Positions 24,410 through 36,782 are shown, counted from the stretch's first letter. The stretch: DNA of 64,000 nucleotides from Augochlora pura (GCF_028453695.1 NC_135775.1:9378046-9442045); one strand, 5' to 3'. Notes: generated by a model not told the origin, from the letters alone. Made by a program: numbers and translations.

Positions 24410-26722
24410 CTAAGTACAAAGGGAACATTCGACCGAGCGTGGGAGCACCACGTCCCGACCGTTTTCTTCCCCCCTACCTTTGCCTCTTCCACTTCACGAG
24501 ACGCCGAAGGGAGCCAGTGGCGTAGCCAGACGAGCCGGAAGAGAACGTACACACCGTTTCCCCGAGATACTCTATCGGGCACTTATGTCATTCCGCGTGA
24601 TTCTCATCTCGCTACTCCCTTGAAGACTCTTTCCCGGTGACTTTGCGCTCGGTCGTCCTTAGACTGCGGTTACTTCAGCGTTTCTGCAACTTCGCTCGCT
24701 AATTTGAAATTGGGAATGCTGCGGAATTCTGTTTCTCCTTAGCCGAGGTGGTTTCGCGCGAAATATGCAACTCGGATGACTTTGTAAACCCTCGCACTAC
24801 TATTTATTCTAGGGCTACGTTGATTGCCACTTCTTCGTTATTAACGATTTTTTTAATGGAATGAATAAATTTGTCTTTCTTATGTTTTTCCTATTTTTCT
24901 CGTCTTTCTAAAATTTAGGAGAAATGAATAGACTGCACATGTTGCAAGAAATTAGAGTCTGCTAGAAATTCTCTTTTCTCTCCTGTTATTTTAGTTTACG
25001 TCGACTCGAATTGCGTCTATTTATTTTTCTTAGAAGTGAAATATCTTAAAATAATATACAAAAATATATAAACCGTATCAAATCATATTATGATGATATT
25101 TCTTCTATCGCATTAAGCAGCTAGTTCTAAGACAGCTGTATAACAAGAAAATATATCGTGGCAGAGTTTTATCTTTTGTACTGGATTTTATACTCTATCA
25201 AGATAGTGTAAGTTACACAATTTTATACACTAATTTGTAAAAAGAACAAAAAATGTCGATTTCTTTATTAAATTAATAAATTAATTCCAAGTTAAGTGTA
25301 CAAGTCCAACGACTATTTCTTCAAAATATACTCATTTATACAGCACAAATATAACATTCTATTTCCACAATTAAACTTAAAAACAATAAAATGGCATAAT
25401 TCTTTCACGTAGGGCTTCATACCGACGTAAACATCGCGAAAGCCTGTTCAAATCTCCACTTCGACGTACCCCGATGCAAGCGCACAGAATCCGCAGTCTA
25501 AGTGCGACGGCTAATTTTATTTCCGACAGAGTGGCAATAGTGTAAGGCAGTTACGTTCCTCTCCACCCGCGCACACACGGAAGGTAAACATTACCAATGG
25601 TTTCAGTCATTGTGCAAGTTCGTCGCGTAGAGGCCTGTTTGGCTTTCCCGTCACGTGAAACTTGACACGGAAATTTGACTCGATCTGGAATTGCTTGGTC
25701 GTGGATTTTGTATAGTAACAATGCATCCGCGCATATAGTCGATCTGGCAAAAGAGTTTTCAGATTCGATATCGACCGGAATGATGCACGTGCGAACCCCG
25801 GCTCCTCTATTCCTGATTTCGTTCTATCTTTCGTCCCTCGCCTTATTTCGGTTCCCGCTCGCGGACGAGTATTGAAGAGTGAAATAATTTGAATGCAAAA
25901 TACGGCATTACACTTTGTCGTGCCTACCAGTATTGTGTTTCGGTTACACGTCGAATTCAAAGCAAGGTTTTGTCACCCCCCACCCTTCATATCTTCCCCT
26001 CTCTCCCGCATCCTCCCTCTTCCTCTCCTAACCTAAATAATTTGTCTTATACTTTCTATCTAATTTCATTTTCATAATAAAAATACCTCGTGTCATAGTT
26101 TTTCGCAACAACAATTACCGAAATTTCTAATTTAGCATTGACTGTCATATTTGTATAATAAAAATAAAATGTAGTTACCTCAATCCATGGTAGCTCATGT
26201 GCAAAACAATTTACTGTATAGTTAAATAAAGATGAATTCAAAAAACTGTGAAAATATTTTGCAAAAATCATTCTATTACAAGAATAAAAGAAACATGACA
26301 TTTTCGAGGTTCTACTGTATCCGTTCCAATTCTTCGTGAACAGCGCAACAAACGAACAATAAATAGTTGTTGCCGGCTTGCATATTAGTCGTATCTACGT
26401 AACGAGAAATGTGTATCATTTTTGGTACGTATTGAACAAACTATTATTAGGAGAGTAGCTTTCGAAATATATACGACCGTGGACTTGTTCACTAGTGGCG
26501 GAAGTTTTCGAACGCGGCGATGGAGAAAGCAAACTATTGAAAAGCCAACTATTGTGAGAGGGCGTACTGTAACAGAATAAAAATTGCTCCAGCCAACTGT
26601 TCTCCTAGTTAGACAAGAACAATTGATAAACTTTGTAAACCTATAGTTCCAGGAACGTTAATAATTTATCCCTTATCCTGAGCTTGTTGCCGAATACACC
26701 CACACGTCAACTGACACTTGAT
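24410..26722. other. non-coding stretch
   Basis: GC-rich to about 24,800, then mostly AT-rich; a moderately GC patch at 25,420-25,880 has overlapping frames on both strands. If the exon at 24214-24409 is real, part of this stretch is its upstream intron. A C/T-rich run (25,975-26,030) is the only low-complexity feature. Confidence 0.4.
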
Positions 26723-26726
26723 TTAA

Positions 26727-26982
26727 CTCTTTACACTACAATTTCCTTTGTATCATGATTAGTAATTAACACTTATTCGTTGTTAATCATTTATTTACCT
26801 AATAGACCGAATTTTTGTGACCACCGCGTCTTCGTTTATTTTCATTCGTAGTTTTTGGTCACATAAGAATGGATTCGATTTAAATGAAATGAGTAACATT
26901 CATTAATAAATTATGTTCGAATTTACATTCGTAAATTATGTACGAATTCTTAATACATGATTCATCGTCATAGTGCAAGAGA
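26727..26982. mobile_element. piggyBac-type MITE, family A, diverged (A5)
   Basis: Flanked by TTAA on both sides (26723-26726, 26983-26986). The left end CTCTTTACACTA and the right end TAGTGCAAGAGA are inverted matches. The interior shares family-A words near the left end (CACTACAATTTCC, CACTTATTCGTT, TTAATCATTT, GAATTTTTGTG) in the same order as at 61146 and 55634. Length 256 bp. No coding capacity. Confidence 0.6.
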
Positions 26983-26986
26983 TTAA

Positions 26987-27527
26987 TACGTTACCGAATA
27001 ATAATTCTAAAATATCATTTTAAAATAACAATCCTAAAAGTCATTTTTAAAATAGGAATTCTAATAATTTCTATGCTACCAATTTCGTCTAACGAGTTCC
27101 CTGCTACATGTACAAAACTTTCTCAAATTACACGGAAATGTTTTTATATATTGAATGGATTTCGTTTCATTGTTGTACTATTCTTGTATATTAGAAATAA
27201 ATGCTCAGTACGGAAACAGAAAAAAATGAACGAATTTGATAAATATACTACACCCTTAACATATTCCATTTTAGATAAGAAAGGTGTGGTAATGATACTT
27301 TGTCAAATGCAGCCTGACAAGAAATTAATAATTATAATTAATGAAACTGAAACTACATAATTAAAAGCTAGTTAGAGCTTATTGTCATCAATAAGCGATT
27401 AGCGCGGTGGTCAACGCGTTAACACTAGGTTTACAGAGTCCGTCAAAATGGCAGGTCACGAACTTTTTAATTTACGATTATTCAAATTGCAAAGATGTAT
27501 TTATGAGTTATTTATTGAATATATATA
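26987..27527. other. AT-rich non-coding DNA
   Basis: A 95-codon plus frame (27073-27360) is open but AT-rich, with no domain and no splice support; not called. The word TTAACACTAGG at 27419 resembles one at 32329 (TTAACACTAATCC) and may be an end of another dispersed repeat. Confidence 0.35.
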
Positions 27528-27846
27528 TTGGGTTGGCAAGAAAATAATTGCGTTTTGCACCAGTAGATAGCGTTATGTTTGTTTCGTTATTCTTTGTCAA
27601 TGTTAGAATTTTTTCCTCCTGTGATTTGGTAGTCAATGCCTCTAGGTAGCTTTAGAAACAAATTCCGTGTAATTTTGTTTACAACTGTTAGTTTACGGTC
27701 AGTTTTAATATGGAGTGTAAAAAGCAGCATTTTCGACACATTTTTAAAATGGAAGATATTTGACTGATTAAAGTTCATTTTTTGTATAGAAAAAATTGAG
27801 TTTTATGTCACACTAAAAAACCGAAATTACTTTCTTGCCAACCCAA
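27528..27846. mobile_element. internally deleted mariner element (MITE)
   Basis: The ends are TTGGGTTGGCAAGAAAATAA and, reverse-complemented from the right, TTGGGTTGGCAAGAAAGTAA, inside TATA on both sides (TA target duplication). Length 319 bp. A start-like peptide at about 27711 on the plus strand (MECKKQHFRHIFKMEDI, then stop) resembles a mariner transposase N-terminus. Most of the gene is missing, so this arose by internal deletion of an autonomous copy. The ends are far less decayed than those at 17242-17637, suggesting a younger insertion. Confidence 0.88.
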
Positions 27847-29504
27847 TATATATGTTACTTGCGGTAAATATGACAATATTATTGTGAAATCGGTGCTTTC
27901 AGTGTTCCATGAATCTGGTGTTAAGGGCTGAAAGACTCGAAGCACGAGCGAGCGTCCATTTGTAACTTTCAATAACTCGGATGAAGTAATTGGTTGATAA
28001 TAGGAGCCGGGTCGCTAGCGGGACTGTTTACCCTAACCAGAATATCAGAGTATCAGCAGGGATCATTTATCATTCGCTTGGGGAAGTAGCTCGATAATGG
28101 CGGGGAGAGGAATATTCTGCATGGAAATCTGATACGAGCCGAAAACAGGAACAAAACGAAACGCAACGAAAATGCCCGGGCTACGCCGCTGTGAGCACGG
28201 GCTGCGAAGGGGGAGAGGGAAAGTGGTGAATGTGAAGCGGCGCTGGCGTGGCTCCTCTTCGATGCAGCCCTCCCTCGGTGCCACACTAATGAGACGCAAA
28301 AGCTTTTGCGCCTAAAGGGGTGACGATGCTGTGGCGTCGATTAATGAATGTCGCCTGTTTCGTGCTTCGTGTCCCCCCCACCGTTATCAACGCGATAACG
28401 GCCCCGTACGAGCGACGACCCTCTCTTCCGTTCCGCTCTTCCCAGACGTTTCTGCTTATTTTTTCGCCTCCCGCCCACCGCCCTTCGCTCCCTTATTTTT
28501 TGCTCGACAAAAAGGAACGGGCGAAGGTTAAGCCTGAAGACTGTAATTATGCCTCGAGTGTCGGAGAAAAAATATACGATACGCCGCCGGCTCCCTGAAA
28601 CGTGACTAGCTCCTGAGCAGAGGAATCGCGATGATTTTCTTCCTATTGCTTCGCGAGGGAGTCCTCTAATCTTGATAATTATGAGAAAATGAGACGCTCG
28701 GAGGGCGCAGGTTCAGGTAACGACATTTTTACGATGGACTTATTTAATGGAACTCTGTATTTTCGTCATCAAAACAGTTGAACATTAAGCCTATTATGCT
28801 GGTCAAATGTTATATAACCTATAATGTATAATATGCATTAATAATAATAGTAATACATGTAATAAAGTCTTAATGACTAAAATATTATCGATTATTTACA
28901 AGTATATATATTGTGTTTTATTATATTTTGTAAATAAACAACAATATTTCAATCATTAAGATTTTATTTTGAGTCCCCCACAGCCCACAATGTTACTTAT
29001 GTCGAACTTCCAAAAGAAAGTATTTGAAAAGAAAGTATTTGAAAAAGCCCTTTAGTGTTTACAAAATAAATATTAGCCTCCAACAATTAATTTGCAAATG
29101 TTTCATTCAGGTAGATAAAAAAGCTAACGTGTCTAGAAGGTGTATATAATCATTTACGTAGATAAAGAAAATTTATATCGACTGTATGTCAATCGTTGTT
29201 GCAATGTTCAAATATTGACACTAGAGGATTACAATTTTATTTCGTTTTGAAGGGAGTAGCATAGCATCTATATTTACCAGATTATGATCGGAAACTTCAT
29301 AACGAGTCTGGCATGTTGTTATAGTTCAGGGGTGGGCACGCATGAAGCGAATGAGAACAGTATTACGGTTTTTCATACACTATAAAAAGCGACATCATAG
29401 TCACGTAGTATGAAATACACGAACTCAAATGAAATATAATATCAGAAACAGTTCTGAAATAATAAAAGAAGATTCAAATTTTTAATGGGGATCATATTTA
29501 ATAA
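27847..29504. other. non-coding stretch with a GC island
   Basis: GC-rich island at 27,920-28,700 with overlapping unsupported frames on both strands; AT-rich afterwards. Near 29,290-29,335 the words ACGAGTCTGGCA and CAGGGGTGGG resemble the right end of the family-A element at 37,570, so a decayed copy may lie here. Confidence 0.4.
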
Positions 29505-29538
29505 AGCGCCTCATTTGCCATCGTTATAGTGCAAAGGG
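29505..29538 (-). repeat. isolated TTAA-element terminus (family-B-like)
   Basis: Read on the minus strand: CCCTTTGCACTATAACGATG then GCAAATGAGGCGC, similar to the family-B end that continues GGTGACTATGAGGCACC. The adjoining target reads TTAG instead of TTAA. No partner end was found within 300 bp, so the copy is truncated or decayed. Confidence 0.5.
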
Positions 29539-29563
29539 TTAGTAGACTGCACGTGTTGCAAGA

Positions 29564-29705
29564 AATTCGTGCGAGTTAATTATATATTTTCTTCTTCGAT
29601 AATTATCGTCGATTTTAAAGAAACTATATACACGGTAATTCGTGCGAGTTAATTATATATTTTCTTCTTCGATAATTATCGTCGATTTTAAAAAAACTAT
29701 AAATA
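29564..29705 (+). repeat. 73-bp tandem duplication, 2 copies
   Basis: AATTCGTGCGAGTTAATTAT starts at 29564 and again at 29637. The following TTCTTCTTCGATAATTATCG and TCGATTTTAAA are identical in both. The copies differ only near the end, so the duplication is recent relative to other repeats here. Confidence 0.95.
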
Positions 29706-32700
29706 AGGTATTAAGAGAACGATAGATAAAGTGTCGAGGAACGCTATATACGCAATCATCCCGCAAGACAATAGCAGAAACTAAACTGTGGAAAATTTAA
29801 CAAAGGTGATAAGAGACCTCAGGGTGCCATATCAGGGTCGAAAACGTTTCACAAGTACCTAGGGACAGTTTGGCGAGCGTTGTTGAAAATTTTATTCCAC
29901 AGACGTCGCTTGGAAATCGAACGAAGCGTTTCCCAGTTCGTTTTGATTTTCATTCGAAGCGGCTCGAAGCGTTTCCGTATCCAAGACGTGTGTCCCAGCG
30001 TCCCTTGTCTTCGCCATCTTAATTGCCGGCATTGTTCGCGGCATTCGTCGTCTAGGCATCTTCCCGCAGCGTCTACTCGACAAACGCTGCGGAAGCAAAG
30101 CGATGGAAGGGGACCAGCGGGGTGAAGGAACACGGTGGAGTCTTCTCTTGTTTTGTTTCAACTCTCTCGTCTCCGCTCTTCTCCTCTTTTCGCCGGCTGT
30201 CCTCTCCATTCGCTCGTCTCCTCGCTCGCGAGTGTAGGTTGAACGCGCTGCACTTTTTTATTGGCAGCCGCGCCGACCTTTTTCGAGAATCCCGGAATTT
30301 TGTCGATCCGGGCTGATTTTGCGTCGAGTGCGCGCGGCTGTGAATGCACCGCGCGGCTTCACGCCCACGCAATCGCTGCAATCGCTGCAACCGCTGCGCT
30401 ATCGCAACGTAACCGGATTCATTGCTGGCTGTTCGCTGAAACAGCAACGCTGTGCCCATGCCTCGATTATGGTAACTTCGACGAGAAAGTTCGAATGGAC
30501 GTTAACCCGACCAAAGATGAATTTCTTGGGGACGATTTCCGGTTATGGTCGCGGGACGGTTATGCAAATCGGTAGTTTTCTGTGAGGAACGTTTGGCAGA
30601 GTTTTATTCCTTGCACTCGGCACTTTATCGCGTTCATTTTGAAGTTTGTTGGAACATAAACTTTTATAGTCGCAGTTTGTAGAGTTTAAGCGCGTAGACG
30701 TAGAATAAAATCGAGATCGGAATATCTTTATTTATAATGTTACATTTTAATAACGTGGATTCTGTCTACACGAGTAGAAGGAAGTAAAAAGAGTGATTAT
30801 CTGTGTTGCGCTTTTAATCCTTTCACTGCGTTATATTTCGCCTAATCGCGCATAAAATCTACAGACTGTCTCTTAAATAATCATTTTGGAAAAGCATCTT
30901 TGTAATCCATTTGAAAGCAAACTCCTTTTTGTGAAAAATGGAAATGCTAGAAATAATTTTATAAATATGTTTGAAATATTATCCTGTGTCACTTTGCGTT
31001 ATTCTTATCTATTAAAAACTAATTTAAAGATCCGATAACACTTTAAATTTGCAGTCTAGTTTCAAAACATCACTATAACATTTATCATTTTTCAAAGGAA
31101 ACTGTGTAACAACTCATAGAATATTTTACAACAGGTGAAAAGTAATTCTTGTTATCACTGTAAGCAAAATGATGTAAAAATTTACACTGGGAAGAAAAGT
31201 TAATTCCCCGGTTAATATGCCCAGAATTCAAAGAAATTCTGTCTTCAGTGTGATCCACAAAGAATGATTAATCAAGGGAAATTTCCCTTCCGTCTGAGCA
31301 AAATATACGTAGCTGTTTTCGCAAGTGCTCGGTCAAAAGCGACGAAACGAATGTCTACCTTATAGCCAAGGGTAAACTTGGAAGGATCCGGGAAGTTCGA
31401 AAATGGGCGGGGTTGGTAAAATGTAATGTTGACGTTTGAAAGTTGAACGAGGATCATTTTTCGCCGAGGGCCGAAACGTCGTCGTTTTAACAACTTTCGC
31501 GGCCCGACCTCCGATAAACATCGCCTCCGTCTTCCTTATCGCGGTCCATCTCGGCCACACACGTCGACCTTCTCTTTTTTTCCTTCCCCGGCGATTGCAC
31601 TTTCGATACCGTTTAAGAAGACGTATCTTTTCCCGCCTAATCTCGTTCGGGGGAGGGGATCAACCGGTATAAACGAAGCTTTCGCTAGTTTTTCCCTAAT
31701 TGCCTCCGCTCCACGAAACGAGATACTCTTTTCGAAGACCGGGCGTTCCTCGAATCACACGGTACACTTAACTCGAACTGTATTCGAATCGGCTCCTTCA
31801 CGCGACACTCTCCGGGGGGGCTGTGCAGCACAATGCCGCTGAATAAAAAATAAACGGACGGCGTATTCTGATCGAAATCACGAAATAAATAAATCCATCA
31901 TCCGGCTACGGATGTTTACGCAAATATAAATTCCGACTGACGAATTTGCGAAGAAGGGGACCGAGCGATTTATTTATTTTCGCCGGGTGTTTACCGTGAA
32001 ATAACACGAAGCTGGTTACACGCGTTCATGTTTTTTAGTTCAGTACGTTCTATTATGAATTAATCCCGCTCGCTGGGCCGTGTATTTTCGTATCTATTAC
32101 TTTTTTTCCATTAAAAATATTTCCGAGACAAATGTTCCGGATTCTGTAATACGCGTTTAATAAAATTGTTACCACAACATAAGATGTATTATCAAAACTC
32201 TACCAGGTTTTTTAAATGGCACTAGAATTTGTCCAAACCATTATCTTGCTAAGTGCCGGTAGAACATTGTATAACAATTTGTAGTACAGCTTCGGAATCA
32301 CCGTTCTACTGCAAAGGGTACTTAACGTGTTAACACTAATCCTACCGAGTACTAAAAGCGATTAACTCGTAAGACCAAGACTGAATTTATTTAGACTCTT
32401 CGATGTTTTTATTATAACTCAACGCTTCAATGAAAACATTTATTTAGCTATTTTCTAAAAACAGAACTTTATGGCATAGACAAATTTAGAAAAAGAAATG
32501 TAAGACCGGTCATACTGATGTGTACAATAATTAATTTTGTCAGACATCCAAATTACCTATCTCCATGTATCTTCCCATTCCCGCTACACGAACAAAATAA
32601 TAAAGTAAACATAATCCAATAAAATACACTTGCAAAAGCCGAATGAAATTTTCCATCGCACCTAACACAAATTAACTATGAAATAGACGATCTCAATACC

Positions 32701-33195
32701 ACCGAAATTCATTTGAAAATCCTGTTGGAGCATCATCAATGCCACCTGGCAGTTCCCCGGGCGCATCGAAGAGAATAATTCAAAAGAACCGTAGCCCGCC
32801 TCAGTGAAATCAGCCGTGAGCATTTCGCCGGGGTCAAAGAATTCAATTAAATACCGCGAGGGATCCTTCGGGGTCGAAGCCGTATCGTTTAGCCTCCGCG
32901 AACGAAAACATGCCGGCACTTCATCGAGCGATATTTTCCCTGGGCCGATCTTGCTTACGCCAACCCTCTCCCTCTGCCCTCCTGCCTCAGCCCACTTTTA
33001 CGAGCCGCTTGTTCTCCGCTCTTTCAGGCGTGAAGCGTTTCCGTTATCGGCGTGCTGCTTTTCCATGTACTCGCCGCGTTAATCGCCCTATTGTTCGCCG
33101 CGTCGGACGTCCTGGTCGTCGTCGTCGGTTGTCGTCGTCTTCGGTAAGCCTCCTACGAATGTACGTGCCTAAGCCATGTCTCCACCCTTACACGA
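29706..33195. other. non-coding stretch with GC islands
   Basis: GC islands at 29,840-30,600, 31,370-32,010 and 32,800-33,180 carry overlapping frames (up to 128 codons minus at 30,073-30,459) but no domains. A short GCAATCGCT-type 9-bp repeat lies at 30,368-30,400. An 85-codon minus frame at 32,662-32,919 reads like protein in places but has no splice or homology support. The rest is AT-rich. Confidence 0.4.
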
Positions 33196-33512
33196 ACGCT
33201 GCGCTTCCCACTCTCTCTCTCAATGTCTCTGACTCTTGGTAGAGTTACCATCTCTATCTCTCTCGCTTTCTTACCTTCTCTATTTCGATCTCAACTTTCC
33301 TTCTCTAACGCTCTTATTCTCACTCTGTCTCTCTCTCGCTCTCTTTCTCTGTCACTCTCTGACTCTTGCTTTCTTATCCTCTCTATCTCTCTCTCCCTCT
33401 CCTCGTATTACTCTCTCTATCGCTCCCGACCCCTTACCGTTTCTCACTCACCCACTCTCTCTCACTCTGCGACACTCTCCCGCCATCTCCATCTCACTCG
33501 CGCGCGCGCGCG
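33196..33512 (+). repeat. CT-rich low-complexity block ending in (CG)7
   Basis: About 300 bases of imperfect CTCTCT/TCTCGC sequence end in an alternating CG run at 33499-33512. Three plus frames are open across it and give only S/L/R-rich low-complexity peptides, so none is called. The alternating CG run could adopt Z-DNA; a long CpG run survives only where germline methylation is low. Confidence 0.8.
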
Positions 33513-33802
33513 TCGAGAGAACAATACAGGGTTGTGGGGCGGCAGGGTGTGAGAGGGCCGATAGACACGGGTGTCGTCGTGTATCGGGGACAACTGGCCC
33601 TCCCAACGTCCTACTCCGCCTCGCCCCGGCCTCCTCAAGGTGCCTCCTACCCTGTATTCATCCCCCTGGTATGTGTGACACGCGAGTGGACCACCTGGAA
33701 GGAGCTTAAAGGGGAATTACCAGCGGGCGGACAGGGTGGGAACGCGGAATGGCAGTGAACTAGATTCACCCGGGAACGAGGCACGCTGACCCCGATCCGA
33801 TT

Positions 33803-33881
33803 GATATTTATATTGCGCGTGTCGGGGATGACGGGGATGCTACCGTGACACGTGTTTCCGTGGAAGAGACGGAAGAATAGA
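33803..33881 (+). repeat. dispersed repeat D, copy 1
   Basis: Shares GATATTTAT, CCGTGACACGTGTTTCC and GAGACGGAAGAATAG with copies at 36681-36782 and 36937-37077. Confidence 0.6.
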
Positions 33882-34074
33882 ACGAAGCAGACTGAGCGAG
33901 GAAAATGAACGCGCTCGGCGATAATGCTCCTGCGAGGCTGCTCGTTCTCTGCGAGGGTCAGTCGATGGGTGTATTGCTACCTGCTTTAAGCGTGTCTCTT
34001 CAAAGTGTATCGTAATTTAAAGTTGTACAGTAAATTTGCACCCATTGTTTTTTAATTTGGAAACAAGAATGGTC

Positions 34075-34195
34075 AATTTGGGAAGAGGTGATACGATTCT
34101 TCGAGCATTGCGACTCGTTTTTGTAGCTGTTGATAGTCCACAACTATAAAAACGAGGCACGAGATTTGAATAATAGTATCTGCACTTTCTAAATT
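34075..34195. repeat. foldback (hairpin) repeat, copy 2
   Basis: Left arm 34075-34132 and right arm 34138-34195 are inverted repeats around TTGATAGTCCACAA. CTCGTTTTTGTAG pairs with CTATAAAAACGAG, and the outer GGTGATACGATTCTTCGAG pairs with the complement of the GAATAATAGTATC region. Predicted arms are about 58 bp. The 13-kb copy shares words on both arms and in the flanks (GAAGAATTTACTGTA against GAAGAGTTTACTGTA). Confidence 0.7.
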
Positions 34196-34997
34196 ATTTA
34201 TCTTTGTTTACTAGTTGAAAGATATTTGGGAAGAGTTTACTGTAAATGGGCAATTTTAGAAAACTGCTTTTAAGTGGTACTGTGTGATTTGGGATGTTTG
34301 GAAAGCTAGTATAGTAACTGTCTTCGATTTCTGAAGGGGCTATGCTGAAACATTGAGTTGCGTTCGAAATAATGAACAATTAGTGAATCTTCTGAATTTT
34401 TTATTAATTTGAAAAATCTCGGAATTATTATTAATAAGAAACTCATCCATTTAGTTTAAACCAACGTCATGTTCGAAAGATAATCTATTAACCTCGGACA
34501 ACGTATGAAAAACGGCACAGGATATCTTCGTGCAAGCTACTCTAGCGTTCACTTTCAGTGCACTATTATTAAACACTGATTACTAATAATTCAATAATAA
34601 TTATGAATGATAATAATTATTGCTAATTTAATACGTGTGAGAACTGTCGTCTCGTAAAAAGAACTGCGAGATATTGCACGATGACCAACAATGCTTCGTT
34701 TTCTTAGAAGCAAATTTCAACCGTTTTTCATCAATGGCGAAACAGTCGTATACAGATCAGTTGTCTCGGTCATGATACATTGTAAAAGGTCAAGGCGCTA
34801 TGCTCCGAACATGACGAGGAAAATGCAATTCGTGATTTTGTTTGAGTTAGAACAGTAACGACAGTTTCGGGTCGTGTTCGAACCAATGAACTAGTCACAG
34901 AGCGCGAACTTGCCAAATTTGTTTATGAATTGTAAAGCATATCATTAATAGAAAATAATAAATATAAAATAATTAATATAAAAGTAAACTCACTAAT

Positions 34998-36622
34998 TTA
35001 GTTGAGAGTGAGTACGGGGCGTAGCGTCCCCGAAGTAGACGCCTATAGGTCGTTAGGATTCTTAATTTAAGTTCGTTAGATTTCGTTCGGTTTTTGAATG
35101 TTGGTTCGGTTACCGATGTGATTCGGTTGTTCAGCATTGGATTTCCTCTTCAAATTGCACTCGTGTGCTGGTGTTAAATTCCTTGTTTCGCCCCGTCACT
35201 CTTTATATGTTCTACCTAACTAATAATTTATTTCAGATTATTATAGGTCATCTGCCGTAGGATCATCATTCGTCATAGGACCATCATCCGCCGTGGGATC
35301 ATCGTTCGTCGAGGGATACATACGACTTATTAATAAGTGCGTCTTATTTAAGTAGAATTAATATCACTTAGGGGCATCCGTCCCACAGGAGCGTGCCCCG
35401 TGGGGAGCACGGGGTGTAGCGTCCCCGAGTAACCTGAATCGCAAAGAATATGTCGAGTATTATTGCCTTAGCTTCACTTGTTCGCTACTCGTTGTTAACT
35501 TTCGGACCATTTATTATGATGGACCTGCTTGTGCAACCTCTCGGATAAGTGCAAACGTATATCTCATATTGGGCGAATTATAATGCCGCGTGGTCATCCG
35601 AACGTGGCACCCACCTGCAACGGGGGACATTTCCTCTTATTGCTTTCAGCTTGTAAGACGTCTTCTACCTCCTCCCTGAGGGAGGCGGGTGCAGGGGGGA
35701 AGTGTCCAACCGGGCGTAAATGTGGGTGTTTCTGTTGGATTCTCATTCCAATTGATAAAACGTCGAATATTGAGATCTGCGAGGCTCTAAGACTTGCGCA
35801 AGCATTGTTCGCGTCGCGTCACCCTCGAGTCGGGGCCTTCTGTTCTCCCTCGTTTTTGAATCTCGCTTTGAAAGAATCAAAACCTTCTGCTCTGATTCAT
35901 TTTGGTCCCTGTGGAAAAGTGGCTTCTCCATTGATCCACTTTTGGTCCGCAATAATACTCGACGTATTGTTTCACCAGTGAAAGAAAGCAAGCCATAACG
36001 AATTCCGGTTTCGTCCCGACTGGCCTTTCGGGTCTCCACTCCAGCAACCTCCACGTGGTAAGACTCGGGCAATCGATGTAATTTTCGATTTCCAATCAGC
36101 TTTAAATTCGTTTGCAACTAATTCGAAATCGACAGTTGCATGGAGCTAATGGCTGTGAAGTGGTGATGGGTTTTTTTAAGTATTAAGCAGACTTTGATTT
36201 TGTGCTCGTATACGTGGTTGGTGGTGGTATATCTGTGGTGATTGGTTTTTTAAATATTAAATTAAATCGGCAAAATATTTAAATTTTGAGACTATTATTA
36301 CACATCGGGAGGCAACATGCACATCCTGATTTCTCAAATTAATAAAAAAATTCAGAAAATTCAGTCCTTGTCAATTATTTCGAACGCTACGCAGAGTTTG
36401 AGCGTAGCCCCCTCCTACCATCGCGTCCGGCAGCGATGCTGATACCACGTAGCAGCAGATTGAGAAATCGCGCGCCCACGTCTTATTGGCTACTGTTTTT
36501 CTTTAATAACTCGTTAACAAAGCCGTGGATTGCATTTCAGCAAAGGAAAAGGTTACTTGAAATGGCCTCAGGAACCACTCTTTTCCGGGGGTATGTATAA
36601 TTTTGGTACACCCTGTATATAA
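34998..36622. other. possible decayed retroelement-like region
   Basis: Several features stand apart from the flanks. A hairpin word CGGGG-N8-CCCCG containing GTAGCGT occurs twice (35015-35032, 35410-35427). An 18-bp tandem repeat follows the first. A GTGGCACCCACCTG word (about 35604) loosely resembles a primer-binding site. A 150-codon plus frame (35529-35981) and a 124-codon minus frame (35743-36117) overlap and show no recognisable domain. The right end holds TATAATTTTGGTACACCCTG (36595 onward), a word I know from insect transposon ends. Calling this an LTR-type remnant is inference; no reverse transcriptase motif is visible. Confidence 0.25.
35246..35313 (+). repeat. 18-bp tandem repeat, 3.8 copies
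   Basis: Units GGATCATCATTCGTCATA, GGACCATCATCCGCCGTG and GGATCATCGTTCGTCGAG, preceded by a partial unit. The period is six codons and one frame reads GSSFVIGPSSAVGSSFVEG, but that frame is not open far enough to support a protein. Confidence 0.8.
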
Positions 36623-36680
36623 CTTGGAGTGTACATAGTATTCGTGTATATGTGTGCAATTCCGTGTATCGGTAACGACC

Positions 36681-36782
36681 TTGTGACACATGTTTCCGGG
36701 GATAAAACGGAAGAATAGGGAATGGAATCTGATACGATTCACGAGGGATGTTCCGCGGGGGAAATAAATGAGAAGGGATTAG
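36681..36782 (+). repeat. dispersed repeat D, copy 2
   Basis: Begins TTGTGACACATGTTTCCGGG and continues through ACGGAAGAATAGGG, GATACGATTC and GGGGGAAATAAATG to AGAAGGGATT. Matches the copy about 290 bp downstream over its whole length. Confidence 0.75.

Noticed and set aside
27073..27360. 95-codon plus frame, K/I/T-rich
   Set aside because: AT-rich composition, no domain, no splice sites; a frame of this length is expected occasionally in 64 kb.
33223..33758. Three plus frames of 109-157 codons
   Set aside because: Open because of the CT-rich repeat; the products are S/L low complexity.
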